Origin: Bacteriovoracaceae bacterium
Lineage (GTDB): Bacteria; Bdellovibrionota; Bacteriovoracia; Bacteriovoracales; Bacteriovoracaceae
Length of the DNA: 60,214 nucleotides
Direction of reading: 5' to 3'
Assembly: GCA_947446575.1 (NCBI GenBank)
Contig: CANFHC010000019.1
Location: forward strand, 1-60,214
This document shows, one piece after another, positions 44,918-53,532 of this stretch. Under the pieces are notes generated by a model that saw nothing but the letters and a program-made list of their open reading frames with translations, was not told the origin of the DNA and made no database searches. Position 1 is the first letter of the stretch, and every line of letters starts with the position of its first letter. Both the position numbers and the translations under genes were made by a program.

Positions 44918-45583
44918 ATGACAAAAAATATTCTTTTAGCAGGCTCGAGTGGATTAGTTGGTAATTTAACTTTAGAAAAACTTATCCTCGATTCTTCAAT
45001 TAATAAAATAATTATTGTGGCCAGAACTTCTCAAAATTTTAATAATCCAAAAATCATTGAAATAATCACAGAACTCGATCGCTTATCAGATATCAATTTA
45101 TTAAATTATGGCATTGATCGCATAGATTCTGGTTTATGCGCACTGGGATCTACTATTAAAAAGGCGGGCTCTCAGCAAGCTTTTAAAAATATAGATTATA
45201 CATTAGTATTGAGAGTTGCTGAGTTTGCTAAACGTTTCGGTGCTGAAGAATTTAGTGTGATTTCTGCTCTTGGAGCTGATCGTAATTCTGGAATTTTTTA
45301 CAATAAAGTAAAAGGTGAAATGGAAGAGGGATTAAAGGCCTTGAATTTTAAATTGCTCACAATCATCAGGCCTTCTCTATTATTAGGTGAGAGAAAAGAA
45401 AAAAGAGTGGCAGAAAAAATATTTATAAAATTGTCGCCACTATTAAATAAAACACTTTTTGGCCCATTAAAAAAATACAGAGGTATTGAAGCTCATAAAG
45501 TGGCCACAATTCTTGCTCAGTCTATAAAGAGTCAAGATTGTGGCGTCACTGTTATTGAAAATTCTCAAATGCTAGATATCTAG
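44918..45583 (+). CDS. NAD(P)-binding Rossmann protein, HTATIP2/TIP30-like
   Basis: A 221-residue SDR-related protein. The nucleotide loop is LLAGSSGLVGN at the start. EEFSVISALGADRNSGIFYNKVKGEMEE gives the Ser/Tyr/Lys-type active region of atypical SDRs (Tyr-x-x-x-Lys as FYNKVKGE), and RPSLLLGERKE is typical of the TIP30 family. GTG 44909, directly after the upstream stop, would add three residues. Its substrate is unknown. The stop shares CTAG with the convergent protease gene. Confidence 0.8.
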   Translation: MTKNILLAGSSGLVGNLTLEKLILDSSINKIIIVARTSQNFNNPKIIEIITELDRLSDINLLNYGIDRIDSGLCALGSTIKKAGSQQAFKNIDYTLVLRVAEFAKRFGAEEFSVISALGADRNSGIFYNKVKGEMEEGLKALNFKLLTIIRPSLLLGERKEKRVAEKIFIKLSPLLNKTLFGPLKKYRGIEAHKVATILAQSIKSQDCGVTVIENSQMLDI

Positions 45584-46479
45584 TTAAGTGAGCTTGCTTG
45601 AAACCAACAAGTTGGACGCAATCCAACCTTATCACCGTTTCTCGCCGTACAAGTTCCCATATTTCCATCTGAATCTGAAACATCATCTCTTACACTTTTA
45701 TCACATATAGCAGCTTGAAAATATGTATCAAGACGGCATTGAGCAGCTGGGTGGTTATCGTCAGTCGCAGCTACTTTTGTTTTATCTGGAGTTGTGAAAC
45801 TTACCGCTACTTTTGTATTCATAAGAACTTTGAAAAAGTTTCCAAGTGTAAATCCCGCCATTGCACTTCGCTGACAGATAGCAATTTCACTTGAGTTCGC
45901 AAAACTTTTTTGACAGTTAGACGTCACAACGGCTGGAACTTTTAATTTAGCTACTACACTTGCATTATCCATACCTGCAAAATAATTTCTTAGACATTTT
46001 AAAGTTGCGTAGTAATCGGCCTGTCCTTCATTAGATGCCCATCTAAGCGCTCCATTTGGGTCTTTTTTCTTAGGGAATCCTCCAAGATGATGCCCAAGCT
46101 CATGACAAACAACAACCGCAAATCCGTCTTCTGTCATTTGTGGATGGCGAGCAAGGCCCCCGAACATTGAGACATACCAGATTTTTCCAGTAGCATCGTC
46201 GCGGTGGGCATAAGCGTTTACCGTTCCATCAGTCCAGTTTCGCTCAAATGTTAAATTTCCACCAAAACTTGCAACTTTTTTTGTATAAAGAGCTCCTACG
46301 CGATCGATAACTTTATTAAATTGGATTTCGGTGATTCCACCCATGGCCTTAATTCCTACTGGAATATTCAAACTATTTTCTGCAACGATTCCAGACTTTC
46401 CGTGAAGATCACATGCAAAACTCGCTTGAGTAAGTGCACTTGATAGAGAGAGAATAGAAAGAAGTAATAGAGATTTCAT
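45580..46479 (-). CDS. Secreted zincin metalloprotease
   Basis: A 299-residue exported protein with signal peptide (MKSLLLLSILSLSSALTQASFA). The zinc site is HELGHHLGG (about residues 126-134), and a Glu in SNEGQADYYATLKCL probably gives the third ligand, as in Glu-zincins. Eight or more Cys in the mature part suggest disulfides. A role in digesting extracellular or prey protein is plausible, together with the trypsin-like protease in this window. It ends on the same CTAG as the convergent SDR gene. Confidence 0.85.
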   Translation of the reverse strand: MKSLLLLSILSLSSALTQASFACDLHGKSGIVAENSLNIPVGIKAMGGITEIQFNKVIDRVGALYTKKVASFGGNLTFERNWTDGTVNAYAHRDDATGKIWYVSMFGGLARHPQMTEDGFAVVVCHELGHHLGGFPKKKDPNGALRWASNEGQADYYATLKCLRNYFAGMDNASVVAKLKVPAVVTSNCQKSFANSSEIAICQRSAMAGFTLGNFFKVLMNTKVAVSFTTPDKTKVAATDDNHPAAQCRLDTYFQAAICDKSVRDDVSDSDGNMGTCTARNGDKVGLRPTCWFQASSLN

Positions 46480-46571
46480 AGGGCCCCTCCTAGGTTGGTA
46501 TCTATATTGGAGCAGATAGGTCGGAAACTCGTATACTAAAATATTATGTCAGTCAGATCATGTGAGGTTTT

Positions 46572-46883
46572 GTGTATAAAGTATGCTTTTTTGTCCCCAT
46601 TAAAGATGCTGAAGTTGTTAAAGGTTCAATGTTCAGAGCAGGGGCCGGTAAACTTGGAAACTACGAACAATGCTCATTTGAAGTTTTAGGCACTGGGCAA
46701 TTCAAACCACTTTTTGGCGCTAATCCATCAATTGGTAATATTGGAGAGCTTGAAAAAGTTTCAGAACTTAGGATAGAAATGCTTTGTGCTGATGAATTTA
46801 TAAAAGATGTAATTGAGGCACTTAAAAAAAATCATCCCTATGAAATGCCTGCTTACGATATAATTAAATTAAGTGATTTATGA
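46572..46883 (+). CDS. Stand-alone NIF3/YqfO middle-domain (PII-like) protein
   Basis: A 103-residue protein of ferredoxin-like fold. KVCFFVPIKDAEVVKGSMFRAGAGKLGNYEQCSFE and the end HPYEMPAYDIIKL match the inserted domain of the NIF3/YqfO family and its many stand-alone relatives. Small-molecule or metal binding is assumed for the family, but the role is unknown. GTG start with TGAGGT upstream. The stop overlaps the ATG of the exported Hsp20 gene by 4 nt. Confidence 0.85.
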   Translation: MYKVCFFVPIKDAEVVKGSMFRAGAGKLGNYEQCSFEVLGTGQFKPLFGANPSIGNIGELEKVSELRIEMLCADEFIKDVIEALKKNHPYEMPAYDIIKLSDL

Positions 46884-47497
46884 AAATATTAATTTGTCTT
46901 ATTTTACCATTTATTGTTTTTAGCACAGTCGCAATTTCTCAGACTGATCGTGCTTCTTTAGAGAGGCAACGTCAGATTGAAGAGATTATGAAAGTGCGTG
47001 AAGAAATGATCAAGTCTCTTCTGAATGATTCAGCTTTTCAAAATTTCGACAATCGTTTTGAAGATTTAGTTAAAAAATTTCAGCAAGAGAGTTTTGGTGG
47101 CATGCCTGGAATGGATGAAGGCACAGTCATTGGTGAATATGATTGGCGTGAAACAGAGACTCAGCAAATATTGGTTTTAAAAGTGAAGCAAATTAAAGAT
47201 AGACCTCTTGATATAAAAATTGAAAAGGGACAGATCAAATTAAAAGGGGATGTTGAGTCCGTCGAAGTTGATCACCAGAAGAGAAGAAAACAAGTAACAA
47301 AAGTTCATTTTGAAAGAAGTTTTTCCATTCCTGAAGGGGTAGATCAAAATAATCCTGAATTTGAAACCAAAGACGGGGAGCTACTCATTAAATTTAAAAA
47401 ATTAAATTCATCGAAAGCTCCTCTGAAATCAAAGTCTAAAATTCCTGAAAATAAATTAGAACCAGTTGGTATTGAGAAGGGCGATACCATTATTTAA
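46880..47497 (+). CDS. Exported Hsp20/alpha-crystallin domain protein
   Basis: A 205-residue protein with a signal peptide (MKILICLILPFIVFSTVAIS) before a charged helical region and an alpha-crystallin-type domain (about residues 85-175). Domain marks are LVLKVKQIKDRPLDIKIEKGQIKLKGD, VHFERSFSIPEGVD and FETKDGELLIKFKK. Small heat-shock proteins are normally cytoplasmic; this one appears to work in the periplasm or envelope. The usual C-terminal I-x-I motif could be VGI or IPE in the tail, but is not clear. Coupled to the NIF3-like gene by ATGA. Confidence 0.82.
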   Translation: MKILICLILPFIVFSTVAISQTDRASLERQRQIEEIMKVREEMIKSLLNDSAFQNFDNRFEDLVKKFQQESFGGMPGMDEGTVIGEYDWRETETQQILVLKVKQIKDRPLDIKIEKGQIKLKGDVESVEVDHQKRRKQVTKVHFERSFSIPEGVDQNNPEFETKDGELLIKFKKLNSSKAPLKSKSKIPENKLEPVGIEKGDTII

Positions 47498-47587
47498 AGA
47501 AACAACGTTTTGCTTTTAGTGAAGTCAGTTTTGTAATGAAGCCTTAAATTTTCTAAAAACCCACACCATATGTCGAAAACTTGCAAA

Positions 47588-47611
47588 CTTTAGACCAACT
47601 AAAGCTTTTTG
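47588..47611 (+). terminator. Weak intrinsic terminator after the Hsp20-like gene
   Basis: CTTTAG (47588-47593) pairs with CTAAAG (47599-47604), then CTTTTT. The stem is short and A/T-rich. A second small hairpin, AGACTA/TAGTCT, follows at about 47627-47642. Confidence 0.45.
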
Positions 47612-47654
47612 ATCAGATACCGATAAGACTAAAAATAGTCTTTGCGAGGTATTT

Positions 47655-48176
47655 ATTAAAACGCAAACGGTTCTCTTATTTCTTATGATGACTACTAAGG
47701 CCCTTGCCTTGGAAGAAAGTTACAACAAAGAGCGGTCTTTGGATGTTCCTTATCGTGAACAAGCAGTGATTATCAGTAAAGAAGGATTTTATCCTAATCG
47801 TTTAATTGTTTTTAAAGGTGAGAAAGTTCGCTTTTTTGTGACAGCAGTTGGAGTTGATTCGGCCTGTTTTAATATTCCAGATAAAAATGTTTATAGCACT
47901 GCTAAGCAAGACAAGATTGTTGAGGCGGAAACGTTCTTTGATAAGGTTGGCGTTTTTCAATTTAATTGCCCCAACAATACCTTTACTGGAAGGGTTATGG
48001 TTTTAGAGAAACCATCCGATAGAGATGAGACCATGCGAAGAGGGCTAGCCTCAGACACTGTTAAAGTTTGGAGACCAAAAGATACGCCAACAGAATGGGT
48101 GCAAATAAAAAGAGAAGAGCTCAAAGATCTAAAAGGCATGGGCGATGTGATGGATCTCGATAGTAAGGAAGATTAA
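47655..48176 (+). CDS. Exported cupredoxin-like protein with probable ATT start codon
   Basis: A 173-residue blue-copper-type fold protein. The region EQAVIISKEGFYPNRLIVFKGEKVRFFVT is typical of cupredoxin_1 domains. The possible copper ligands Cys (FNCP) and an early Cys are present, but the usual His pair is not, so copper binding is doubtful. The first ATG (47685) lies in the middle of a signal peptide. From ATT 47655 the sequence MKTQTVLLFLMMTTKALA is a perfect signal peptide, and GAGGT lies 4 nt before it. cpaF follows 2 nt after the stop. Confidence 0.7.
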   Translation: MKTQTVLLFLMMTTKALALEESYNKERSLDVPYREQAVIISKEGFYPNRLIVFKGEKVRFFVTAVGVDSACFNIPDKNVYSTAKQDKIVEAETFFDKVGVFQFNCPNNTFTGRVMVLEKPSDRDETMRRGLASDTVKVWRPKDTPTEWVQIKREELKDLKGMGDVMDLDSKED

Positions 48177-48178
48177 GT

Positions 48179-49321
48179 ATGTCAGTTTTTTCAGATGCAA
48201 TTGACCAGTTTTTGTATCCAATCAAGGAACTTCTTGAAGATGCTGGTGTATCTGAAATCATGATTAACGGTCCTAAAGAAATATTCGTAGAGAAAAAAGG
48301 TCTTGTTTATAAAACTGAAGCACAATTTCATAATGAAGAAGCTTTAGTTTCTGCGATGAGAGCAATTGCTCAGTCGGTAGGAAGAAGAATTGATAAAGAC
48401 AATCCAAGACTAGATGCTAGGCTTCCTGACGGATCACGTATTCACGTTGTGTTGCCACCAATGGCAAAAAATGGCACGACAGTTGCCATCAGGAAATTTT
48501 CAAAAGAAAAATTAACTTTAAATGACCTCATCACTTTTGGATCATTATCAAAAGATGCAGCGAGATTTTTAGATATTTGTATTTATCTAGGAAAAAATAT
48601 AATTGTTTCCGGTGGTACTGGTTCAGGAAAAACGACAATGCTCAACGTATTAGGATCAAGAATTCCCAAAACTCAAAGACTAATCATTATTGAAGATGCA
48701 GCAGAACTCCAAGTTAAAGCAGAGCACGTTGTAAATTTTGAAACAAGAAAAGCTGACTCTGAACGCGGAGTTACGGAAGTGACTATTCGCGATTTAGTTA
48801 TTTCTGCCATGAGACTTCGACCTGATAGAATTATTGTCGGAGAGGTTCGTGGTGAGGAAGCATTAGATCTTATTCAAGTTATGAATACTGGTCACGATGG
48901 ATCAATGGGTACGGTTCACGCTAATAATCCAGTTGATGCTTGTACTCGACTTGAAACTTTATGCTTGATGGGTGATACAAAAATTCCAGCAGATGCCATC
49001 CGAAAAATGGTAGGCTCAGCGATGCAAATTATTGTTCAGTGTTCTCGTTATCATGACGGGGGAAGAAGAACCTCCCATGTTTCTGAAATAATCGGAATTG
49101 ATAAAAATGGAAATTATATTTCACGCGATATCTTTAAATGGGTACAAACCGGGAAAGATCCAGAGACAGGAAAATATTTAGGTGAAATGGTTTCTTGTAA
49201 TTATGTACCAACATTTTTTGAAGATATCATCGTTAATAAATTACCATTTCCCAAGAGCAATTTTCTAGCTCCAGAATGGTACAATCAGAAATTAAAAGGT
49301 GACAAGGGAGAAGCCGCTTAA
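48179..49321 (+). CDS. CpaF/TadA-family secretion ATPase
   Basis: A 380-residue hexameric ATPase of type IV pilus / Tad secretion systems. An N-terminal domain (EDAGVSEIMINGPKEIF, LDARLPDGSRIHVVLPP) is followed by Walker A SGGTGSGKTT (about 142-151), the Asp box LIIIEDAAEL, Walker B RPDRIIVGEVRGEEALD and the His box TGHDGSMGTVHAN. All motifs look intact. No other Tad genes (tadB/C, rcpA, cpaE) lie near, so it works with a system encoded elsewhere. It is translated right behind the cupredoxin gene. Confidence 0.93.
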   Translation: MSVFSDAIDQFLYPIKELLEDAGVSEIMINGPKEIFVEKKGLVYKTEAQFHNEEALVSAMRAIAQSVGRRIDKDNPRLDARLPDGSRIHVVLPPMAKNGTTVAIRKFSKEKLTLNDLITFGSLSKDAARFLDICIYLGKNIIVSGGTGSGKTTMLNVLGSRIPKTQRLIIIEDAAELQVKAEHVVNFETRKADSERGVTEVTIRDLVISAMRLRPDRIIVGEVRGEEALDLIQVMNTGHDGSMGTVHANNPVDACTRLETLCLMGDTKIPADAIRKMVGSAMQIIVQCSRYHDGGRRTSHVSEIIGIDKNGNYISRDIFKWVQTGKDPETGKYLGEMVSCNYVPTFFEDIIVNKLPFPKSNFLAPEWYNQKLKGDKGEAA

Positions 49322-49566
49322 AACTCGATATCTATTCCATCGGGCCCAATTTCACAAGTCACTTCATCTGCTTCTTCTTTTTTTGCTTCAATGACGATAT
49401 TCTTTAAATCAACGACAGAAATTTCAGGATCTAAATCGAAATCTAATGAGATTGCATTAATAAGATTGTGAAGGACTTCATAATCCCTGAGCGTTTTGAA
49501 TTGCTCAATTTTAACTGAGATCGTGTAAGTGTGGTCTTTAGCATCTTGAACTACATCTAATTTCAC
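49318..49566 (-). CDS. Small conserved-looking acidic protein of unknown function
   Basis: An 82-residue acidic protein (KLDVVQDAKDHTYTISVKIEQF ... VTCEIGPDGIDIEF) that I do not recognise. It starts with GTG 49566; AGGAGGG just upstream overlaps the stop codon of a smaller upstream reading frame, so the two are probably coupled. Its stop shares TTAA with the cpaF stop. An alternating hydrophobic pattern suggests a small alpha/beta fold. Confidence 0.6.
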   Translation of the reverse strand: MKLDVVQDAKDHTYTISVKIEQFKTLRDYEVLHNLINAISLDFDLDPEISVVDLKNIVIEAKKEEADEVTCEIGPDGIDIEF

Positions 49567-49575
49567 AGGGCCCTC

Positions 49576-49725
49576 CTAAGGGCTATATGTCAAAAGTTCC
49601 ATTTCGGTGAGATCTTTTATTTTCATCATCGGTAATATAGCTATTACCTTAACCTTCTTTTCTTCTTTTTTCAATTTTTCTAGTTTAGCTTTTAGTTTAG
49701 TATAGTGAGGATTTGATTTATTCAT
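49576..49725 (-). CDS. Short Lys-rich reading frame of 49 residues
   Basis: ATG 49725 opens a 49-residue frame (MNKSNPHYTKLKAKLEKLKK, then VKVIAILPMMKIKDLTEMELL) ending in TAG at 49576-49578. A Lys/Glu helix precedes a hydrophobic beta-like stretch. It has no good ribosome site of its own. Its stop TAG is part of TAGGAGGG, the ribosome site of the next gene, an arrangement typical of translational coupling. Plausible but unproven gene. Confidence 0.45.
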   Translation of the reverse strand: MNKSNPHYTKLKAKLEKLKKEEKKVKVIAILPMMKIKDLTEMELLTYSP

Positions 49726-49924
49726 TTGAAAACTGGCAGAATGCTGAGTGAATTGAGCAACTATTTTTTTAAATAAATTGGATATTTTTTTAAGTGATTT
49801 TCAAAGAGCAGCGTCAGTATCAGATATAGCTAAACTAATATTTAAAAATGTTAGAATCGATCTTCCAAATGAAAACTTATTTTAAAAGTTGATCATTGGA
49901 TTAGGTTTTGGGATAATAATCAAC

Positions 49925-50578
49925 ATGTCATTACGTCAGGAAAAGGCATTATTTATCATCAATCGCCTAGAGGAACTCTATCCAGAAACTCCCATTCCAC
50001 TAGATCATAAGGATGCCTACACTCTTTTAATTGCTGTTTTATTATCTGCTCAGTGCACCGATGAAAGAGTCAACAAAATTACTCCAGGGCTTTTTTTGAG
50101 GGCAGATACTCCACAGAAAATGGTCAAGCTTAGTGTCAGTGAGATTGAGGCCATAATTAAGCCTTGTGGATTGGCACCAAGAAAATCAAAGGCCATATCA
50201 GAATTATCTAAAATTTTAATAGAAAAATATAAAGGTGCAGTTCCAAAAAGTTTTGAGGCCCTCGAAGAGTTGCCAGGAGTCGGACATAAAACTGCTTCAG
50301 TCGTCATGGCCCAAAGTTTTAATATTCCAGCATTTCCAGTAGACACTCATATTCACCGATTGGCCCAGAGATGGGGTCTAACCAACGGAAAAAATGTAGA
50401 GCAAACTGAAAGTGATTTGAAAAAAGTTTTTCCAGAAGACAAATGGAATAAACTGCATCTGCAAATAATTTTTTATGGAAGAGAGTTTTGTAGTGCAAGA
50501 GGATGTGATGGTCTTACTTGTGAAATATGTTCAGCATTTAATGTTCTTAAAAAACATCCAATAAAAACCAAAAAATAA
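49925..50578 (+). CDS. nth: Endonuclease III (DNA glycosylase/AP lyase)
   Basis: A 217-residue base-excision repair enzyme removing oxidised pyrimidines. The helix-hairpin-helix EELPGVGHKTASVVMAQ carries the catalytic Lys, and FPVDTHIHRLAQRWG the catalytic Asp. The C-terminal Cys set reads C-x4-C-x4-C-x2-C (CSARGCDGLTCEIC), not the canonical C-x6-C-x2-C-x5-C of the 4Fe-4S loop. I use ATG 49925 because the family N-terminus begins there; the frame is open 36 nt earlier. It ends one base from the stop of the convergent gene. Confidence 0.93.
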   Translation: MSLRQEKALFIINRLEELYPETPIPLDHKDAYTLLIAVLLSAQCTDERVNKITPGLFLRADTPQKMVKLSVSEIEAIIKPCGLAPRKSKAISELSKILIEKYKGAVPKSFEALEELPGVGHKTASVVMAQSFNIPAFPVDTHIHRLAQRWGLTNGKNVEQTESDLKKVFPEDKWNKLHLQIIFYGREFCSARGCDGLTCEICSAFNVLKKHPIKTKK

Positions 50579-50579
50579 T

Positions 50580-51317
50580 CTAGATTTTAATTCCTTGTGC
50601 GATAGAAGAAAGAAGTTTGGTTAATTCATCTAACATTTCTCTTTTTCTAAAATTAAAATCTCCTACTAATGATGGCTTTTTTGCTGTTCTGGTCTCTTCA
50701 TTTTTATCATTGTAGATATGAATTCGTAGCATTCCGTTACTCAAAAATTCGAATTTAATATCGAGATTAAATGTGATCAGTCGAATTTCTTCTTGATTAG
50801 ATTTCGGATTGACTCCCATAAAGAGGAGAGTTTGAAAAAGAAGTTCGGGATCGGTAAGGCTTTTAACCACCGCTTTTTCAAGCAGAGTGAAACTAGCACG
50901 CATCCATTCAAGTGCTTTGTCTTCAGTAGTTACTTCTGAGGGAGTAAATGTTTTAGTAGAGTCCACATTTTTTAATTTTGTTTGATATGAATGAATCTTT
51001 TTTTCAATTAAATTATCAACTAAAATATTGTAGTCATTAATAAGTGTTGAATCATAAGGGAGAATGCTCGTGCCTTCTGATTCGTGATTTTTCCACAATT
51101 GATGATTTAGAGCAGTTTTTAAATCTGCAATCTTTAAGCTAAAAGCGTCACTGTCGGTAAGAATTTCTAGTTCTTTTGTTAAAAAGCTATTGGCAATAGT
51201 GTTTTTATTAATTGCGAAGGAGATCCATTGAATCTCCAATAGTTCAGTGTGTTGATAAAAGCGAGTCAGGATGTCCGCTATATCTCGATTTAGTATTTTT
51301 CTGAGAAAATTTCTCAC
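50580..51317 (-). CDS. Unknown protein divergent from murI
   Basis: A 245-residue soluble protein that I do not recognise. It is mostly helical in the first 170 residues; the last 80 are a mixed alpha/beta region with NPKSNQEEIRLITFNLDIKFEFL and a helix EMLDELTKLLSSIAQGI at the end. I start at GTG 51317, which has AAGGGT 6-7 nt before it; the frame is open to a TTG at 51383, but that would cover the murI start. It is convergent with nth, 1 nt apart. Confidence 0.65.
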   Translation of the reverse strand: MRNFLRKILNRDIADILTRFYQHTELLEIQWISFAINKNTIANSFLTKELEILTDSDAFSLKIADLKTALNHQLWKNHESEGTSILPYDSTLINDYNILVDNLIEKKIHSYQTKLKNVDSTKTFTPSEVTTEDKALEWMRASFTLLEKAVVKSLTDPELLFQTLLFMGVNPKSNQEEIRLITFNLDIKFEFLSNGMLRIHIYNDKNEETRTAKKPSLVGDFNFRKREMLDELTKLLSSIAQGIKI

Positions 51318-51357
51318 ACTTTTACCCTTAACTTTAATGAGATCTTTGATTAAGATA

Positions 51358-52191
51358 ATGCCTGATATGGAAAGCACTGACAAAAAAATTCAGACTAAAA
51401 TAATTGGCGTCTTCGATTCTGGTATTGGAGGCTTTAGTGTTTTGGGGGAACTTTTCAAGGCCATGCCAGAAGCTACGTACTTCTACATTAGCGATGATGC
51501 TAATGCTCCCTACGGGCCTAGGTCAGATGAATTTATCACGGAACGAGCAGTGGCCATCACAACTGAGCTTTTAGCTCAGGGCGCTGAATTAATTGTCGTG
51601 GCCTGCAATACCGCAACTGCAGCAAGCATTGATCATTTAAGAGAAAAATTTCCTAACATAACTTTTGTTGGAGTTGAGCCGTATTTGAACGCTTATTACC
51701 AAATGCCAGAAGGTTTAAGTGTGGCCCAAAAGAAGATGATGGTGCTGACAACTGAATCTACGGGAAAATCAGAACGATTTAAAAGACTCAAAGAACGCCT
51801 TGATCCCAACTCACAAATTGATCATTTTAGTTTAAAAAATATGGCCCGTCTTATTGAAGATTTTTATTATAACGAAAACGATGTTCTGGAATTTCAAAAA
51901 AACTTTGAAGCGGAACTCACTTTTTTAAAAGACCAAAAATATGCCTATGCCATTTTAGGTTGTACTCATTATCCATTAGTAAGAGATCGCATTGAAAAAT
52001 TTCTTAATTTAAAAACGATTTCTCCCGATGCGCATGTCGCTTCGAGAGTAGCGTCTTTAATTAGTCAAAGTTCAGAACAATTCATTAGTGCTTGTGAAAT
52101 TGATTTTAATTTTCTGACAACGACGAATAATTTATGGAATAAAAAAAACCGAGAGGCCCTCTACGGACCGTTCAAAAGAAAAGGAATATAA
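51358..52191 (+). CDS. murI: Glutamate racemase
   Basis: A 277-residue enzyme making D-glutamate for peptidoglycan. The N-terminal catalytic block [14 protein letters not shown] has the conserved Asp and Ser, [11 protein letters not shown] holds the first catalytic Cys, and [12 protein letters not shown] the second Cys with its His. ATG 51358 or 51367 may be used; neither has a ribosome site, so a very short leader is possible. A 5' extension in the open frame is antisense to the neighbouring gene and not needed. eno starts 1 nt after its stop. Confidence 0.95.
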   Translation: MPDMESTDKKIQTKIIGVFDSGIGGFSVLGELFKAMPEATYFYISDDANAPYGPRSDEFITERAVAITTELLAQGAELIVVACNTATAASIDHLREKFPNITFVGVEPYLNAYYQMPEGLSVAQKKMMVLTTESTGKSERFKRLKERLDPNSQIDHFSLKNMARLIEDFYYNENDVLEFQKNFEAELTFLKDQKYAYAILGCTHYPLVRDRIEKFLNLKTISPDAHVASRVASLISQSSEQFISACEIDFNFLTTTNNLWNKKNREALYGPFKRKGI

Positions 52192-52192
52192 G

Positions 52193-53473
52193 ATGACAAA
52201 GATTACAGAAATCAAAGCTCGCCAAATTCTCGATTCACGTGGAAATCCAACAGTAGAAGTTGATGTCTTCACTGAAGCTGGAAACATGGGGCGCGCTGCT
52301 GTTCCATCTGGAGCGTCAACAGGATCGAAAGAAGCACTTGAACTTAGAGATGGTGATAAAAAATATTATATGGGTAAATCTGTTCTTAAAGCAGTGGCCA
52401 ATATTAAAGAAAAAATTGCACCGAAATTAATAGGCCTGGAAGTGACGGATCAAAAAAAGATCGACCTATTGATGATTGAGCTCGATGGTACTGAAAATAA
52501 ATCAAGCTTAGGAGCCAATGCGCTTTTAGGAGTTTCAATGGCCGCATGCCGGGCCGGAGCTCTCGATTGTAAAAAATCATTAGTTAATTATCTTTTTGAA
52601 AATTTACATGCGCCAAACGCTGCAAAACAATTAGTCATGCCAACACCACTTATGAACATCATCAATGGAGGAGCGCACGCGTCTAATAATCTCGACATTC
52701 AAGAATTCATGATTGTTCCGCATATGAAGAAATCATTTTCAGAAAATCTACGCGCTGGAGTTGAAGTTTTTCATGCGCTTAAAAAAGTTCTTCACGACGC
52801 TCACCACTCAACCAATGTAGGGGATGAAGGTGGATTTGCTCCAGATTTGAAGTCCCATGAAGAAGCAATCGAGTCGATCTTAAAGGCCATTAAAGACGCA
52901 GGCTATACTCCAGGAGTTGATATCTCCCTATCTTTGGATTCGGCAGCATCTGAATTCTACAAAGATGGTAAATATAATATGCAAGGAAAAAGCTTGAGTA
53001 CTTCAGAAATGGTTAAATACTATTCAGATTTATGCTCAAAGTATCCGATATATTCCATTGAAGACGGTTTGGATGAAGCAGATCATCAGGGCTGGATTGA
53101 ACTCACAAAAGTACTTGGATCAAAAGTTGTTTTAGTTGGCGACGATCTTTTCGTAACTAACAAAAAAATCTTTGAAGCAGGAATTAGGGCGGGTGAGGCC
53201 AATGCTATTTTAGTAAAAGTAAACCAAATTGGAACTCTTACTGAAACGTTTGAAGCGATGGAGTTGGGTTATAAAAATAATTATAAGGCCATTATTTCTC
53301 ATCGCTCAGGCGAAACTGGAGATTCATTCATTGCCGATTTAGCAGTGGCAACTGGAGCAGGTCACATCAAGACTGGTTCAGCAAGTCGCTCGGATCGTAT
53401 GGAGAAATACAACCAACTTCTTCGCATTGAAGAGGAACTAGGATCTAAAGCAGTCTATCTACCAGTAAAATAA
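52193..53473 (+). CDS. eno: Enolase
   Basis: A 426-residue glycolytic enzyme converting 2-phosphoglycerate to phosphoenolpyruvate. [15 protein letters not shown] at the start, [40 protein letters not shown], the metal Asp and Glu in SLSLDSA / [36 protein letters not shown], and [18 protein letters not shown] are all intact. It is also a degradosome component in other bacteria. A good AAGGAA ribosome site overlaps the end of murI, so the two genes are co-transcribed. Confidence 0.98.
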   Translation: MTKITEIKARQILDSRGNPTVEVDVFTEAGNMGRAAVPSGASTGSKEALELRDGDKKYYMGKSVLKAVANIKEKIAPKLIGLEVTDQKKIDLLMIELDGTENKSSLGANALLGVSMAACRAGALDCKKSLVNYLFENLHAPNAAKQLVMPTPLMNIINGGAHASNNLDIQEFMIVPHMKKSFSENLRAGVEVFHALKKVLHDAHHSTNVGDEGGFAPDLKSHEEAIESILKAIKDAGYTPGVDISLSLDSAASEFYKDGKYNMQGKSLSTSEMVKYYSDLCSKYPIYSIEDGLDEADHQGWIELTKVLGSKVVLVGDDLFVTNKKIFEAGIRAGEANAILVKVNQIGTLTETFEAMELGYKNNYKAIISHRSGETGDSFIADLAVATGAGHIKTGSASRSDRMEKYNQLLRIEEELGSKAVYLPVK

Positions 53474-53495
53474 AGTAGAGAAGATTAAGCTTTAC

Positions 53496-53532
53496 CCATT
53501 GGTCCTCGTTAAAACTAACCAAGGGCCAATGG
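53496..53532 (+). promoter_or_regulatory. Stem-loop covering the ribosome site of the gene after eno
   Basis: CCATTGGTCC (53496-53505) pairs with GGGCCAATGG (53523-53532) with one G-T wobble and a 17-nt loop. The 3' arm ends one base before the start codon region at 53533 and includes most of the AAGGG ribosome site. There is no T-run, so it is not an intrinsic terminator. Confidence 0.65.

Noticed and set aside
47685-48176. ATG 47685 as start of the cupredoxin gene
   Set aside because: It would cut the signal peptide in half and has no ribosome site; ATT 47655 fits both better.
51271-51357. Longer N-terminus for MurI
   Set aside because: The extra residues are antisense to the 5' part of the divergent gene and precede the conserved family start.
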